From assembly GCA_016715245.1 (NCBI GenBank), contig JADKAS010000016.1:1-64000 (forward strand): DNA of 64,000 bases, in the 5' to 3' direction. Under the pieces are notes generated by a model. It was given only the letters and a program-made list of their open reading frames with translations. It was not told where the DNA came from and did no database searches. Shown piece by piece: positions 7,901 through 16,007 of the stretch. A program made the translations under genes and the position numbers. This DNA comes from Saprospiraceae bacterium (GTDB lineage Bacteria; Bacteroidota; Bacteroidia; Chitinophagales; Saprospiraceae). Each line of letters opens with the position of its first letter. Within the stretch, counting starts at the first letter, position 1.

Positions 7901-9918
7901 CCGACACACGTATTTGGTGTATTGTTGTAATCACCATTATGACAGGTTGCACAATCCTGAGCAATGAGGGCATGGGCTCCCAGCAACATATAATAGGAAT
8001 TATGTTCGGGGAATCGGGCAGGAGACCAACCCGGATTGGTGGTATGACATACAGCACAATCTTTTTGTATTCCCAAAGTGATGTGGTTCGGATTTATAGC
8101 CTGATTATAATCCATTAAATGGCAATCCATACAGATGGTGGTGGTTCCTTCATATCCATTCTGATGACATTGAATACAATCAGCTGTAATATGCGCTCCG
8201 GTAAGTGGAAAATTGGTTTGATTATGATTAAAAACCTGATCTGCATCCCCGGTAGGGTGACATGCAAAACATGCATTGTCGTTGTATGCATAACCTGGTA
8301 CTCCGGTATGTACATTGTTGGTTTCCGGATTGATATGGCAATTTGTACATGAAAATTTGGTCAAATCTCCCGGCACAGTGTGGCATTCTGCACAATTATT
8401 CCATACGCCGTTGTGTTTTCCGGAGTATATGGGAAAATGGGCAACATCATGATTAAAAGTAGAAGGCTGCCACGCATTTTCAGAATGACACATAGCACAA
8501 TCGGTGGAAAAATTGTACAGTTCGTGATCCGGATCCTGAGCGTCTTTATAATCTGTTGTATGACAGCCATAACACGTATTAGGGGTGGCGTTGTAATTGC
8601 CCTGATGGCAAACAATACAATCTTCTTTAATGAGCTTATGTGCACCATTTAATGGATAATATTGATCGTGTTCGTCAAATCTTGCAGGGCTCCATCCCGG
8701 TTCAGTACTATGGCATTGTTTACAATCGGCAGGCAGCCCGATTTTTTTATGGTCGGGATTCAGACTTTGGGTATAATCCATCATGTGACAATCCACACAA
8801 ACGGTAGAAGTGCCTTTATAACCATTGGCATGACAGGATACACAATCTGTAAAACGGTGAGCACCTGTAAGAGGGAAAGCTGTAAGATTGTGATCAAAAG
8901 CCATGTCGCCGTCTCCGGTTGGATGGCAACCCAAACAGGCATTATCATTATACTGATATCCTGACACCTGTTGATGAATATCATTGGTTTCCGGATTGGT
9001 ATGACAGACTATACATGAAAAAGTGCTGTAATCATTTGAATTGGTATGGCATTCTGTACAGGATGTCCATACGCCTGCGTGTTTTCCTGAATAGATGGGA
9101 AAATGTCCGATATCGTGTTCTGTAAAAACCACCGGATTCCATCCGGGGGATAGGCTGTGGCATTTGGTACAATCCGTAGAAAAACCGGACAGGCTATGGT
9201 TTGGTGTAGCCGTATTCAGAAAGTCAGACATGTGGCAACTAATACATTCTTTGGAAATATTATCAAATGTACCGGATTGGTGACATGCAACACAATTCAA
9301 TCCTGAATGTCCCTGTACCAAAGGAAAAAAACCGTGATCAATGATATCGGAATTCCACTCTGGTCCTGTTAGGCTGTGACATTCGGCGCAGTCAGTTCCG
9401 AAATTATTTTTTATGTGGTTCGGATTGTTGGCGTTGATATAATCATTCCTATGACAATCAATACAAGTCACCCCGGTAGGAGAAAAGATAACGTTATTTT
9501 CGCTTTTATGGCAATCATTACAATTGATGCCTGAGTGAACACCTATTAAAGGAAAAGCGATATTTTCATGGAGTACGGTAATATTTTCCACAATCCAGGA
9601 AGTTGTTGTGTGGCATCTTGCACAGTCATTACCTACCGTTTGCTGGTGAACGTCGGTGTGACAGGAAATACATTCATTTTTGGCTTCTTCAAAAACAAGT
9701 GTGGAATGACAAGACCGGCATTCCAGCCCTTTATGTTGTCCTGTCAGAATAAAAGAAGTACTATCGTGAGAAAAACTTACCCTGCTCTGTTGGAAAGTCC
9801 AGTTTTCGGGAATGTGACATTTTGAACAATCAATAATAAGACCTGAACCATGAGGAGATTGAGCCAATAAAAACCGGCCTGAAAATATTAAAACCACGAC
9901 GAACAAATACCTCAACAT
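4927..9918 (-). CDS. Giant multiheme c-type cytochrome, 66 CxxCH motifs
   Basis: The 1663-residue protein has a signal peptide (MLRYLFVVVLIFSGRFLLAQ). By hand I count 66 CxxCH heme-attachment motifs plus one degenerate CTICQ. Spacing averages about one heme per 25 residues. The motifs sit in cytochrome c3/c7-like units containing a GAH His, a FxxH His and an NPxH His. In the 146-residue repeat there are six CxxCH and six such extra His, which suggests bis-His ligation throughout. A longer unit with FPIYSGKH and NACxxCHPTGD recurs at least four times. There is no T9SS C-terminal domain; the chain ends shortly after the last CxxCH. It is first in a minus-strand operon with a barrel and an NrfJ-like protein. 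Function inferred: long-range electron transfer across or beyond the outer membrane. Confidence 0.93.
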   Translation of the reverse strand: MLRYLFVVVLIFSGRFLLAQSPHGSGLIIDCSKCHIPENWTFQQSRVSFSHDSTSFILTGQHKGLECRSCHSTLVFEEAKNECISCHTDVHQQTVGNDCARCHTTTSWIVENITVLHENIAFPLIGVHSGINCNDCHKSENNVIFSPTGVTCIDCHRNDYINANNPNHIKNNFGTDCAECHSLTGPEWNSDIIDHGFFPLVQGHSGLNCVACHQSGTFDNISKECISCHMSDFLNTATPNHSLSGFSTDCTKCHSLSPGWNPVVFTEHDIGHFPIYSGKHAGVWTSCTECHTNSNDYSTFSCIVCHTNPETNDIHQQVSGYQYNDNACLGCHPTGDGDMAFDHNLTAFPLTGAHRFTDCVSCHANGYKGTSTVCVDCHMMDYTQSLNPDHKKIGLPADCKQCHSTEPGWSPARFDEHDQYYPLNGAHKLIKEDCIVCHQGNYNATPNTCYGCHTTDYKDAQDPDHELYNFSTDCAMCHSENAWQPSTFNHDVAHFPIYSGKHNGVWNNCAECHTVPGDLTKFSCTNCHINPETNNVHTGVPGYAYNDNACFACHPTGDADQVFNHNQTNFPLTGAHITADCIQCHQNGYEGTTTICMDCHLMDYNQAINPNHITLGIQKDCAVCHTTNPGWSPARFPEHNSYYMLLGAHALIAQDCATCHNGDYNNTPNTCVGCHNTDYQNTTDPNHIELQFPKDCASCHSENAWEPSTFNHDGMFFPIYSGKHKGEWNECRDCHNSPGNWEVFDCLSCHQNPETNEDHEDVPGYIYQSVACLACHPTGDAGFIFDHATTGFQLTGGHINATCIDCHTSGFEGTSTVCNSCHMADFNNALNPNHIQLNISSDCSGCHSTTPGWGPALFPNHNDFYLLEGAHTSISNDCIACHNGDYNNTPNTCVGCHLSDFTNTVDPDHEAQQFPTDCASCHGQQSWEPSTFNHNTIYALVGAHAAIANDCNACHNGNYTNTPNTCFACHQTDYNNTTNPDHEAANFPTNCIICHSQNAWMPADFNHDIVYPLTGAHALIADQCTSCHVGGYNNTPSTCVGCHQADFNTSANPNHPALQIPTDCALCHTTTPGWQPATFPVHDNYYVIMGAHVGLDCAACHNGNYNNTPNTCVGCHQSDYNTALNPNHTVNQFPTDCTICHSQQAWTPSSFNHNDYYPLTGAHLAVAQDCNLCHMGSYNNTPNTCVGCHQNDFNTSVNPNHPALQIPTDCALCHTTTPGWQPATFPVHANYYVIQGAHVGLDCAACHNGNYNNTPNTCVGCHQSDYNTALNPNHAVNQFPTDCTICHSQQAWTPSSFNHNDYYPLTGAHLAVAQDCNLCHMGSYNNTPNTCVGCHQNDFNTSVNPNHPTLQISTDCALCHMTTPGWQPATFPVHANYYVIQGAHVGLDCAACHNGNYNNTPNTCVGCHQSDYNTALNPNHAVNQFPTDCTICQTQQAWTPSSFNHNDYYPLTGAHLSVAQDCNLCHMGSYNNTPNTCVGCHQNDYNSSINPNHIALGLSNDCVTCHTTAPGWQPALFSVHNNYYVLQGAHVSLECIDCHNGNYNNTPNTCIGCHLNDYNNTNNPDHQVAAFPTDCTLCHSQNHWTPSTFDHDNMYFPIFSGRHDNEWNLCSECHTNPNNYNIFSCINCHEHSNQTEVNHDHQGVSGYQYNSNACYSCHPTGEN
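5475..6788 (-). repeat. 438-bp near-identical tandem repeats in the cytochrome gene
   Basis: The same plus-strand landmark (ggtgacatcc/ggtggcatcc) occurs at 5475, 5913, 6351 and 6789, exactly 438 bp apart. The three intervals between are almost identical at DNA level. Each encodes 146 residues and six heme sites. Copies outside this span are much more diverged, so this part of the gene expanded recently by whole-unit duplication. Confidence 0.9.
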
Positions 9919-10218
9919 TTGGTATAACTTAATGTAAGTTGCTTCAACAACATTAAAAACATAAAGATAATAAAAAGATATAATGGATAATTCATTATTC
10001 TTGCAGAATTGTACAAAACCTGATGAATATCATCTATTGCCGGAAATTATTTTTTAACGAACAATACTTGTTTAAGGCATATGTATATTCCAACATATTG
10101 CTGTCATAAACATTGGTATTTTTATGTTGAATTTGGACTACCATTGTTATCAAAAAGGTCGGTTCATAATCCAACCTCTTAATAAGGTTGTTAAATCTAT
10201 TTTAACGTATATTTTACA
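9919..10218. other. Intergenic region upstream of the cytochrome operon
   Basis: AT-rich stretch between the cytochrome start and the end of the collagen-like gene; no coding potential seen. It should hold the cytochrome operon promoter, but I found no clear TAnnTTTG on the minus strand. A weak inverted repeat (CAACCT at 10172-10177, AGGTTG at 10185-10190) lies downstream of the collagen-like gene and might act as its terminator, though it lacks an adjacent T-run. Confidence 0.4.
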
Positions 10219-11844
10219 CTACTTATTGCGGTTTGATTGTTCATTTATAGCGGGTTGTAAACTATCATTTGATCTTATAACCTGATAGTTTTCATATCCT
10301 TTTCTAACGGCCTTTACTTCCCAGTCGAAACTGAAATTTCCTTTTCCTTGTTTTAATTCTTTTACTTTAAACCCATTTTCGAGTTTTTCAATAACCGCCA
10401 GACCATATGTATCAGCTGATAAAGGCGTCAGAAGAACTGTTGCCAAAGTGGTATTGGCCACCCATTTGTAATGATCAGAATAGGCTACAAATACCTCGCC
10501 ATTGACAAGTGATGCGGTACCTCTTTCATATGCGGCTGCTTCAGGTCCTTCCAAAGAAGCATATAGAATACTATTTCCGGGTTTTTCAGGATGTTGCATT
10601 TTGAAGTTTTTAATATCGGCAAATATCTGCCCCTGACCTGCAGAATTTACGTATAATGCTGATTTTACATTGCCACTTGCATCGAAGACACCTACATACC
10701 CATGATTAGGATAATTATTCAGGTTTGAGCTGACGACATTAATATATCCGTTTAAACCATACAATCTCAGTTGTCCTGAACCCGCATCATTAATTGTCAT
10801 ATCAGATTGAAAATATCCATCTTCGTCTGCTACTCCGATATAACCCCTGTTGGCATTATTAGACCTTGATGAAAAATGAATATTTGTATTTCCGTTAGGT
10901 CCGTAAAAATCAGCATTTCCGTACCCCATTGGTGCTATGCTCATGTCTATTTTAGAATTTCCCGCAATATCTAACATGGAAAAAAGTGGTAAATTTGGTT
11001 CTGCAGTATTGTATGAAAACAGGAAATTGGGGTTTCCATTTTGACCGTTTATTTTAAAGAAGCCAAGGTCAGATAAAACAGCTACTTCTTCTCCGGCAGG
11101 AGTTGTAATTTTAACATCACCACTCACGTCCAGGGATGCCGTCGGATTATTGGTACCTATGCCCACATTTCCTTCTTTGTAATATACGGAAGGTCCGTTT
11201 TTTACCCAATAACTGCTTCCCGGAGGACCTTGTGGACCTATGGGTCCCTGATCACCTTTATCCCCTTTTAATCCTTGCAGACCTTGCAACCCCATAAGTC
11301 CCACAGGTCCTTGTAAGCCCATCGGACCTTGAGCCCCTACATCTCCTTTTGGACCCTGAGACCCGGTTGGTCCTGTTGGACCTTGTTGTCCGACATCTCC
11401 TTTAGGACCCTGAGGTCCTACATCACCTTTTGGTCCCTGAGGTCCGGGTTGGCTGTTTGAGGCATACATGGCGTATGGTACACTCAATAATTCACTGGTG
11501 CCAAAAATACTAAAAGCAGAACCACCTGTAGGATCCGTTTCTGTTTTTATAAAAAAAGGTCCCTGACTCCAGTTGATGGAAGACATATTACCCATAATTC
11601 CTATTCCGCCACCGATAGTAATCGTAATTAATCCATTATCATTGCTGAGAGGATTGTGTCTTTCAGTAAAGACAGGTGTTTCGCCCTGTAAAATCTGTAT
11701 CCTCATGGAAACGGTTTTGTTTTTCAGTAAGTTGCCCGCTCCATCCCGAATGACAGCCTGATAATTCATTTTTGCCGGTGCTTGTGAAAAGGAAGATTGC
11801 ACCAGTACAAATAAAATCAGGATTAATGACATTACACTTTTCAT
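10219..11844 (-). CDS. Secreted collagen-like repeat protein with tail-fibre-type C-terminus
   Basis: 541 residues. A signal peptide (cleavage near residue 21) leads into an N-terminal domain of the type beginning MNYQAVIRD, common in Bacteroidota surface proteins. About 25 Gly-X-Y triplets follow (residues ~133-209), with GPQGPKGD and GLKGDKGD blocks; such tracts form trimeric collagen-like rods. Next is a VGIGTNNPTASLDVSG segment, typical of trimeric tail-fibre-like stalks. A beta-rich C-terminal domain has SLEGPEAAAYERGTA. No T9SS domain is visible at the end. It lies 3 bp downstream of the small T9SS protein gene, so the two form an operon. Likely a surface filament or adhesin; the ligand is unknown. 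Confidence 0.8.
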   Translation of the reverse strand: MKSVMSLILILFVLVQSSFSQAPAKMNYQAVIRDGAGNLLKNKTVSMRIQILQGETPVFTERHNPLSNDNGLITITIGGGIGIMGNMSSINWSQGPFFIKTETDPTGGSAFSIFGTSELLSVPYAMYASNSQPGPQGPKGDVGPQGPKGDVGQQGPTGPTGSQGPKGDVGAQGPMGLQGPVGLMGLQGLQGLKGDKGDQGPIGPQGPPGSSYWVKNGPSVYYKEGNVGIGTNNPTASLDVSGDVKITTPAGEEVAVLSDLGFFKINGQNGNPNFLFSYNTAEPNLPLFSMLDIAGNSKIDMSIAPMGYGNADFYGPNGNTNIHFSSRSNNANRGYIGVADEDGYFQSDMTINDAGSGQLRLYGLNGYINVVSSNLNNYPNHGYVGVFDASGNVKSALYVNSAGQGQIFADIKNFKMQHPEKPGNSILYASLEGPEAAAYERGTASLVNGEVFVAYSDHYKWVANTTLATVLLTPLSADTYGLAVIEKLENGFKVKELKQGKGNFSFDWEVKAVRKGYENYQVIRSNDSLQPAINEQSNRNK

Positions 11845-11847
11845 ATC

Positions 11848-12321
11848 TTAATTTTTTATTATTTTAAAAGTTTTCACTATTTTATTATTCTCAAAAACAG
11901 TCAACAGAAATACCGTAGCCATAAAATTATCCAAATGAATAATCGTTTCATTTTCATGAATATCTTCGTCTTTCAATGTTTTGCCATCCAGAGAGGATAA
12001 ACGATAGGACAATGTTTCGCCGGGATTGTCAATCAAAAGGATGACGTCATCAAGGGTAGGGTTTGGAAAAAGAGAAAGTGAAATGCTGTACTCTTCTACG
12101 CCGGTAAGGATAAATATTTCATAAGGTTGTTGCACTCCTTCGTTTATAATTCCTTTGTTAGAAACCCATTGATAATGTGTAATCTGACCAACTGTAGCAC
12201 TGATTCTTCCTTTTTCTGAAGACATATCAATACCTGATGTAGAAAATCCGGATTGGGTAAAAACCACATTCTGGAGTGATATCCACACAACCCCTACCAG
12301 TAACATTCTATACCATTTCAT
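11848..12321 (-). CDS. Small T9SS type A sorting-domain protein
   Basis: 157 residues: signal peptide (cleaved near FTQ, residue 23), then a short beta domain of the type GIDMSSEKGRISATVGQI. The C-terminal T9SS type A domain starts near residue 80 (SLSLFPNPTLDDV) and ends in VKTFKIIKN. The FPNP start and basic end are the usual marks of this secretion signal. It is the first gene of an operon with the collagen-like protein. The short N-terminal module recurs in Bacteroidota proteins paired with collagen-like or tail-type partners, so a small surface subunit is plausible. No enzyme motif is visible. Confidence 0.75.
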   Translation of the reverse strand: MKWYRMLLVGVVWISLQNVVFTQSGFSTSGIDMSSEKGRISATVGQITHYQWVSNKGIINEGVQQPYEIFILTGVEEYSISLSLFPNPTLDDVILLIDNPGETLSYRLSSLDGKTLKDEDIHENETIIHLDNFMATVFLLTVFENNKIVKTFKIIKN

Positions 12322-12340
12322 ACTATTACTTTTCTTTTTA

Positions 12341-12348
12341 CAAAAGTA
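12341..12348 (-). promoter_or_regulatory. -7 promoter element (TACTTTTG)
   Basis: On the minus strand this reads TACTTTTG, matching the Bacteroidota -7 consensus TAnnTTTG, about 20 bp upstream of the start at 12321. No clean -33 TTTG is present at the right spacing. Confidence 0.4.
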
Positions 12349-12761
12349 CGTATGAAGCGGGCAAAAAGCCTATGATTATCGTCAGTGTCAGGAATGAGGT
12401 GACACCCATTGTAAGGTTTATACTTGGCTCATTTCAGGAATCCCGCGGAAAGTTTGTATCCTGTATCTATATCATCTGGTAATGATTTTGTGATACATTT
12501 CAAACGAACACTTACTTTTGGACGGGTCATTCTTTTTTCTCTTTTTTACCCACCCCTGGCTGACTAGGTCAGCAGACAGGCATAACCCCTCTCTATTTAG
12601 TAAAGGCGGGGTGGTGACAAGGAGAAAGTGGTAAAATGTCAATAAGGGTCCGGGTGACATAAGATTTATTTTCAATCCTATAAGGCAAATGTGATGCATA
12701 AAAATTTTGTAATTATAAACGGTTATGATGAGCATCATTGGAAGTATAGGTGTTTTTACTT
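12349..12761. other. Intergenic region with no convincing gene
   Basis: Divergent spacer of about 400 bp. The only structure is a 6-bp perfect hairpin GCTGAC-TAG-GTCAGC at 12559-12573. A TAATTTTG element at 12762-12769, 5 bp before the ATG at 12775, may be a -7 box giving an almost leaderless transcript of the next gene. Confidence 0.4.
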
Positions 12762-12774
12762 TAATTTTGTAACT

Positions 12775-13215
12775 ATGAAAAACAGAGTAATATTTGTTGT
12801 TTTGTCTTTATTGTCACTGATGTTTTCAGTCAGTATGTATACCGATTGGAGAGGGTATGACCATGGCCTTTTTTATTGGGGTCAGGCGGTACTTCCACTG
12901 GACTTACCCCGGCATTGGATGGGTTTGTTAGGCACTGAATATGAGTCGGTTTTGTTGTACAATATACCCGACGGACTTTGGATGTTTGCTCTTTGTGCGA
13001 TGATTCTGGCGGTTTGGGGTATGTCTGAAATGTATAATGTGGGTATTTGGTTATTTTTAGCTTTGATGTCGGGGGTGATTTTGGAAATATTTCAATATAC
13101 CGGCCTGGTCCCGGGCACTTTTGATTGGTTTGATATATATGCGTATTTTATTGCTTTAGGATGTATTGTTTTTTTATCACAAATACAAAATAAATTAAAA
13201 TGGAAAGATGGATAA
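12775..13215 (+). CDS. Small integral membrane protein, weakly VanZ-like
   Basis: I place the start at the ATG at 12775 (MKNRVIFVVLSLLSLMFSV). The in-frame alternative at 12691 adds an unlikely leader that crosses a promoter-like element. About 146 residues with four hydrophobic helices. The C-terminal part has ILEIFQYTG then PGTFDWFDIYAY, which resembles the VanZ-type pattern (EIxQ...GxFDxxDxxA). VanZ relatives are small membrane proteins of poorly defined role, so this is a weak assignment. It is first in a four-gene operon and overlaps the following lipoprotein gene by 16 bp. That partnership suggests an envelope function. Confidence 0.6.
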   Translation: MKNRVIFVVLSLLSLMFSVSMYTDWRGYDHGLFYWGQAVLPLDLPRHWMGLLGTEYESVLLYNIPDGLWMFALCAMILAVWGMSEMYNVGIWLFLALMSGVILEIFQYTGLVPGTFDWFDIYAYFIALGCIVFLSQIQNKLKWKDG

Positions 13216-13721
13216 AAAATGTATTATCATTAGGGGTAATAGTCTTTTTTGGTTATTTAGCTATTGCTTGTGACGATGGTTTGATAACTCCTGTGAATTG
13301 TGACGATCCCTTTCTTTCCTTATCCGAACCGCTCGATAATCCGGTAACTTCAGCGGTTCATTACAGCCTGACGCTTCTGGACAAAGAAACCAATCAGCCC
13401 GTTTCCGGAATTTATGTAAAGGCACATTGGAACATAACTTTTTGTGATGTTCAGACTGGATGTCCTTTAAAATGCTTAATGCAAATTCCATTAACAAATT
13501 TAGGAGAGTTTTCTGCGGACCATTTTACCAATGCCAATGGAAATATAAACGGACAAACTTTTCCATATGAATTCAAAGATAAAAAAGACAGGGTTCTGGT
13601 GACCTTTGATGTGGAAGATACCCACGAGGTTTATGTTGCCAAACGAATCAGTTTTAGATATGACTATAATACTACTTCACAATCTTACACCGCTTATTTA
13701 CTTAAAAATGATGCCTTATGA
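13200..13721 (+). CDS. Hypothetical lipoprotein
   Basis: 173 residues. The N-terminal hydrophobic segment ends in LAIAC (Cys about residue 24), a good lipobox, so a lipid-anchored envelope protein is likely. The rest looks like one beta-sandwich-type domain (HYSLTLLDKETNQPVSGIYV..., residues 55-165) with several Cys (FCDVQTGCPLKC). The start overlaps the end of the membrane protein gene; the stop overlaps the next start as ATGA. No catalytic motif was recognised. The form DKETNQPVSGIYV resembles carboxypeptidase-regulatory-like beta domains, but I would not name the family. Confidence 0.65.
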   Translation: MERWIKNVLSLGVIVFFGYLAIACDDGLITPVNCDDPFLSLSEPLDNPVTSAVHYSLTLLDKETNQPVSGIYVKAHWNITFCDVQTGCPLKCLMQIPLTNLGEFSADHFTNANGNINGQTFPYEFKDKKDRVLVTFDVEDTHEVYVAKRISFRYDYNTTSQSYTAYLLKNDAL

Positions 13722-15436
13722 AACGTTTATACCCTTTGTTTATTATCTTTTGGGCTTCTGTAGTAAGCAGCCAATCATTTGAATTTATTGAGACCAATCC
13801 ATTTAATATTCAATTGATAAATTTTATGGATTCCAGTAAGGTAGCCTTGAAATACGATTTTATTGATACTGATAAAGACGGAGATCTTGACTTGAATCTT
13901 ATGGGTTTGGGTGAATCTGATTCCATATCTGCCAGCCAGATTTACAATCTGAAATTTTTTATGGAATATCAGGAAAACATCGGTACCAGAAATGTACCTT
14001 TATTTAATGCCAGGGAAAATCGTTTTTCCAATTTTTCATTTCCCAAAGGTAAAGGTTTTATGATACCTTCCTCAGCTGACCTCAATGGAGACGGATATGT
14101 CGATTTTGTTGTCAGTTCAGAAGTGGATTTATATGATTCTCAATATTTGCAATTTCAGATGTCAGATGGCAACGGAGGTTTTGTGGTCACCAATTGTCTG
14201 GATTGGGGATTGGATCCGTTTCCGGCATATAGTTTTTTAATGCCTAAACTTACTGATTTAGACCATGACGGGGATTTTGATATTTTGTTGGGTGGTTATA
14301 GAAGGGGCTATGATCAAAACAATGAAGCGATCGATATTCCGGTTTATTTTTATGCAAAAAACACCGGTAATGCCTCTCAGCCAAAATTTTTGGGTTGGTT
14401 TGAAAATCCATACGGTCTTGTACCTATCACCGGACAGTCTTTTTTTACCACCGGAGATATTGACATGGATGGTGATATAGATCTGCTTACTTTTGATGTG
14501 AATGAAGATGATGTAACGATAGTCCATTATATCCAAAACATTGCAGGTCCTGGGCAAAAACCACGATTTGCGGCGCCGGTAGTTTCTCCTTTTGGTTTGC
14601 CGGTGGCGGGCTTGGAAACGGTATTTATTTTTCCTGAATTGGCAGATATTGATACAGACGGAGATCTGGACTTGTTTTTTATGTATATTACAGACGAGAT
14701 TACCGAGTTAAGGTATTACCGCAATAATATGTGTGTGCCTGACGGTGACATAATCAGAGTCAGTTTGTGTCAGGGAGAAGTATATCAATATGAAAATCAG
14801 ACATTTTCAGTTGCCGGAGATTATTATATCCAAAAAGAAAATGACCAGGGATGTATCACTGTTGTCCATCTGATGATTGAAATAATACCCGATATCCAGG
14901 TAATTGTTCAGCAAAACGGAAATGTTTTATCAGCGCCTGACGTTTCGGGATATACATACAGATGGTTTGACTGTACTACCGGATTAATTATTGACATGGC
15001 AATTAGTAAAGTGTTTACACCGACATATTCCGGATTATTTGCTGTTGAGGTCACTGATAATTCCGGGTGTAAACATATTTCTGATTGTGTCAGTGTTATC
15101 ATCATCGGTACCGACGAAATCATACCAAAGATTCAGGTGCAAATTTCGCCCAATCCTTGTGATGGTATTTTACGCATACACCACAACCATTCAAAACCCG
15201 TTTCAAATGTTCGGATTTACAGTATTGACGGGGCTTGTGTCTTTGAAGGTATAGAACGCGATAATAGTGTAGACTTATCCGGTATTAACAACGGGCTCTA
15301 TCTGATCAGGTTTGATTTCGGACAGGAAGTGGTGGTCAAACGTTGTTATTCAAAAATAAAAGATGCAAACAATTCGGTATATATTCATTTTTTTGCTCGT
15401 GGCGGGGTTTGTTTTTGCCGCTATAAAACAAAATAA
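13718..15436 (+). CDS. Secreted FG-GAP/VCBS-like repeat protein with T9SS type A domain (frameshift near the end)
   Basis: Signal peptide (cut near VVSSQ). Residues ~45-330 hold about five FG-GAP/VCBS-like repeats with DxDxDGDxD calcium loops (DTDKDGDLDL, DLDHDGDFDI, DIDMDGDIDL, DIDTDGDLDL), expected to form a beta-propeller. A Cys-bearing beta region follows, then a T9SS type A domain beginning IQVQISPNPCDG. The literal frame runs to 15436 and overlaps the next gene by 74 bp. Shifting by one base near 15340 turns the tail into VVVKRVVIQK-stop at 15357-15359, a textbook T9SS ending. The next gene would then start 3 bp later. I therefore take the true end as 15359. Role: surface-exposed, calcium-binding, ligand unknown. 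Confidence 0.8.
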   Translation: MKRLYPLFIIFWASVVSSQSFEFIETNPFNIQLINFMDSSKVALKYDFIDTDKDGDLDLNLMGLGESDSISASQIYNLKFFMEYQENIGTRNVPLFNARENRFSNFSFPKGKGFMIPSSADLNGDGYVDFVVSSEVDLYDSQYLQFQMSDGNGGFVVTNCLDWGLDPFPAYSFLMPKLTDLDHDGDFDILLGGYRRGYDQNNEAIDIPVYFYAKNTGNASQPKFLGWFENPYGLVPITGQSFFTTGDIDMDGDIDLLTFDVNEDDVTIVHYIQNIAGPGQKPRFAAPVVSPFGLPVAGLETVFIFPELADIDTDGDLDLFFMYITDEITELRYYRNNMCVPDGDIIRVSLCQGEVYQYENQTFSVAGDYYIQKENDQGCITVVHLMIEIIPDIQVIVQQNGNVLSAPDVSGYTYRWFDCTTGLIIDMAISKVFTPTYSGLFAVEVTDNSGCKHISDCVSVIIIGTDEIIPKIQVQISPNPCDGILRIHHNHSKPVSNVRIYSIDGACVFEGIERDNSVDLSGINNGLYLIRFDFGQEVVVKRCYSKIKDANNSVYIHFFARGGVCFCRYKTK

Positions 15437-15707
15437 ACCGGACGGAATAGTGGTAAAAAACAGCCATTCATCACCTATACTTCTGAATGTCAATAATTGG
15501 CTCAGGAAAAAGGTTGTTAAAGATCCGCGGTTGGCTTCAGAAGTTGATCATGTTATTGAATCCAAACCCTATTTGAAAAAAGTAAGGCAACAATTCATTA
15601 GTGAGTATTACAGAAAACCTATGAACGGGAATGCACAATTTTTGGATTTTATGTTATATAAACGTAGCCAAAATCATGTGCATTCCTCCCGGAATATCAA
15701 TAAATAA
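15363..15707 (+). CDS. Small exported hypothetical protein
   Basis: 114 residues starting MQTIRYIFIFLLVAGFVFA, a signal peptide or membrane anchor, followed by a basic, probably helical region. No family recognised. It is the last gene of the four-gene operon. Its start lies 3 bp after the reconstructed end of the T9SS protein gene, which supports it being real. Immediately downstream (15708 onward) is a decayed TIR element. Confidence 0.55.
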   Translation: MQTIRYIFIFLLVAGFVFAAIKQNKPDGIVVKNSHSSPILLNVNNWLRKKVVKDPRLASEVDHVIESKPYLKKVRQQFISEYYRKPMNGNAQFLDFMLYKRSQNHVHSSRNINK

Positions 15708-15910
15708 GCTCAGCTGAAAAGCTCAAAATGGGTTGTAAATTAATTACTTATTGTACGAATTATTGATTTCAGGTACACAGTAATGGAGTACAATTTGGTT
15801 GAAACCGTGCTTGTGGTTTTCTTACATGAATTATTTTTTGTTAGCCAGTCCCGTCGGTAAGGCAAAAATACACAAATCTGCATTTTGTTTACTTTTTATG
15901 CATACTAGGT
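15708..15910. mobile_element. Decayed TIR element, copy A
   Basis: About 200 bp that aligns by eye, at roughly three quarters identity over its first ~135 bp, with 62389-62521. The most conserved block reads ggttttctta(c/t)atga(a/g)ttattttttgttagcc. The left end (AGCTCAGCTGAAAAGC) and right end (ACTTTTTATGCATACTAG) are eroded versions of the terminal inverted repeats seen in copy B. Compared with copy B there is an internal deletion. No transposase frame remains. Confidence 0.55.
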
Positions 15911-16007
15911 AATGACAGTACTTTCAAGCGCTGATAAAAATAACCATCTGTTACCCATACAATTAAAGGATGATTGGAGTCCTCTCGTTTTTGTTCCCTT
16001 TGGTATA

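Noticed and set aside
5178..9825. Many plus-strand open frames opposite the cytochrome gene
   Set aside because: Shadow frames of a Cys/His-rich repeat gene; no start context, no recognisable protein pattern.
12472..12738. 88-codon minus-strand open frame in the 12.3-12.8 kb spacer
   Set aside because: Overlaps the promoter region and start of the membrane protein gene; composition not protein-like.
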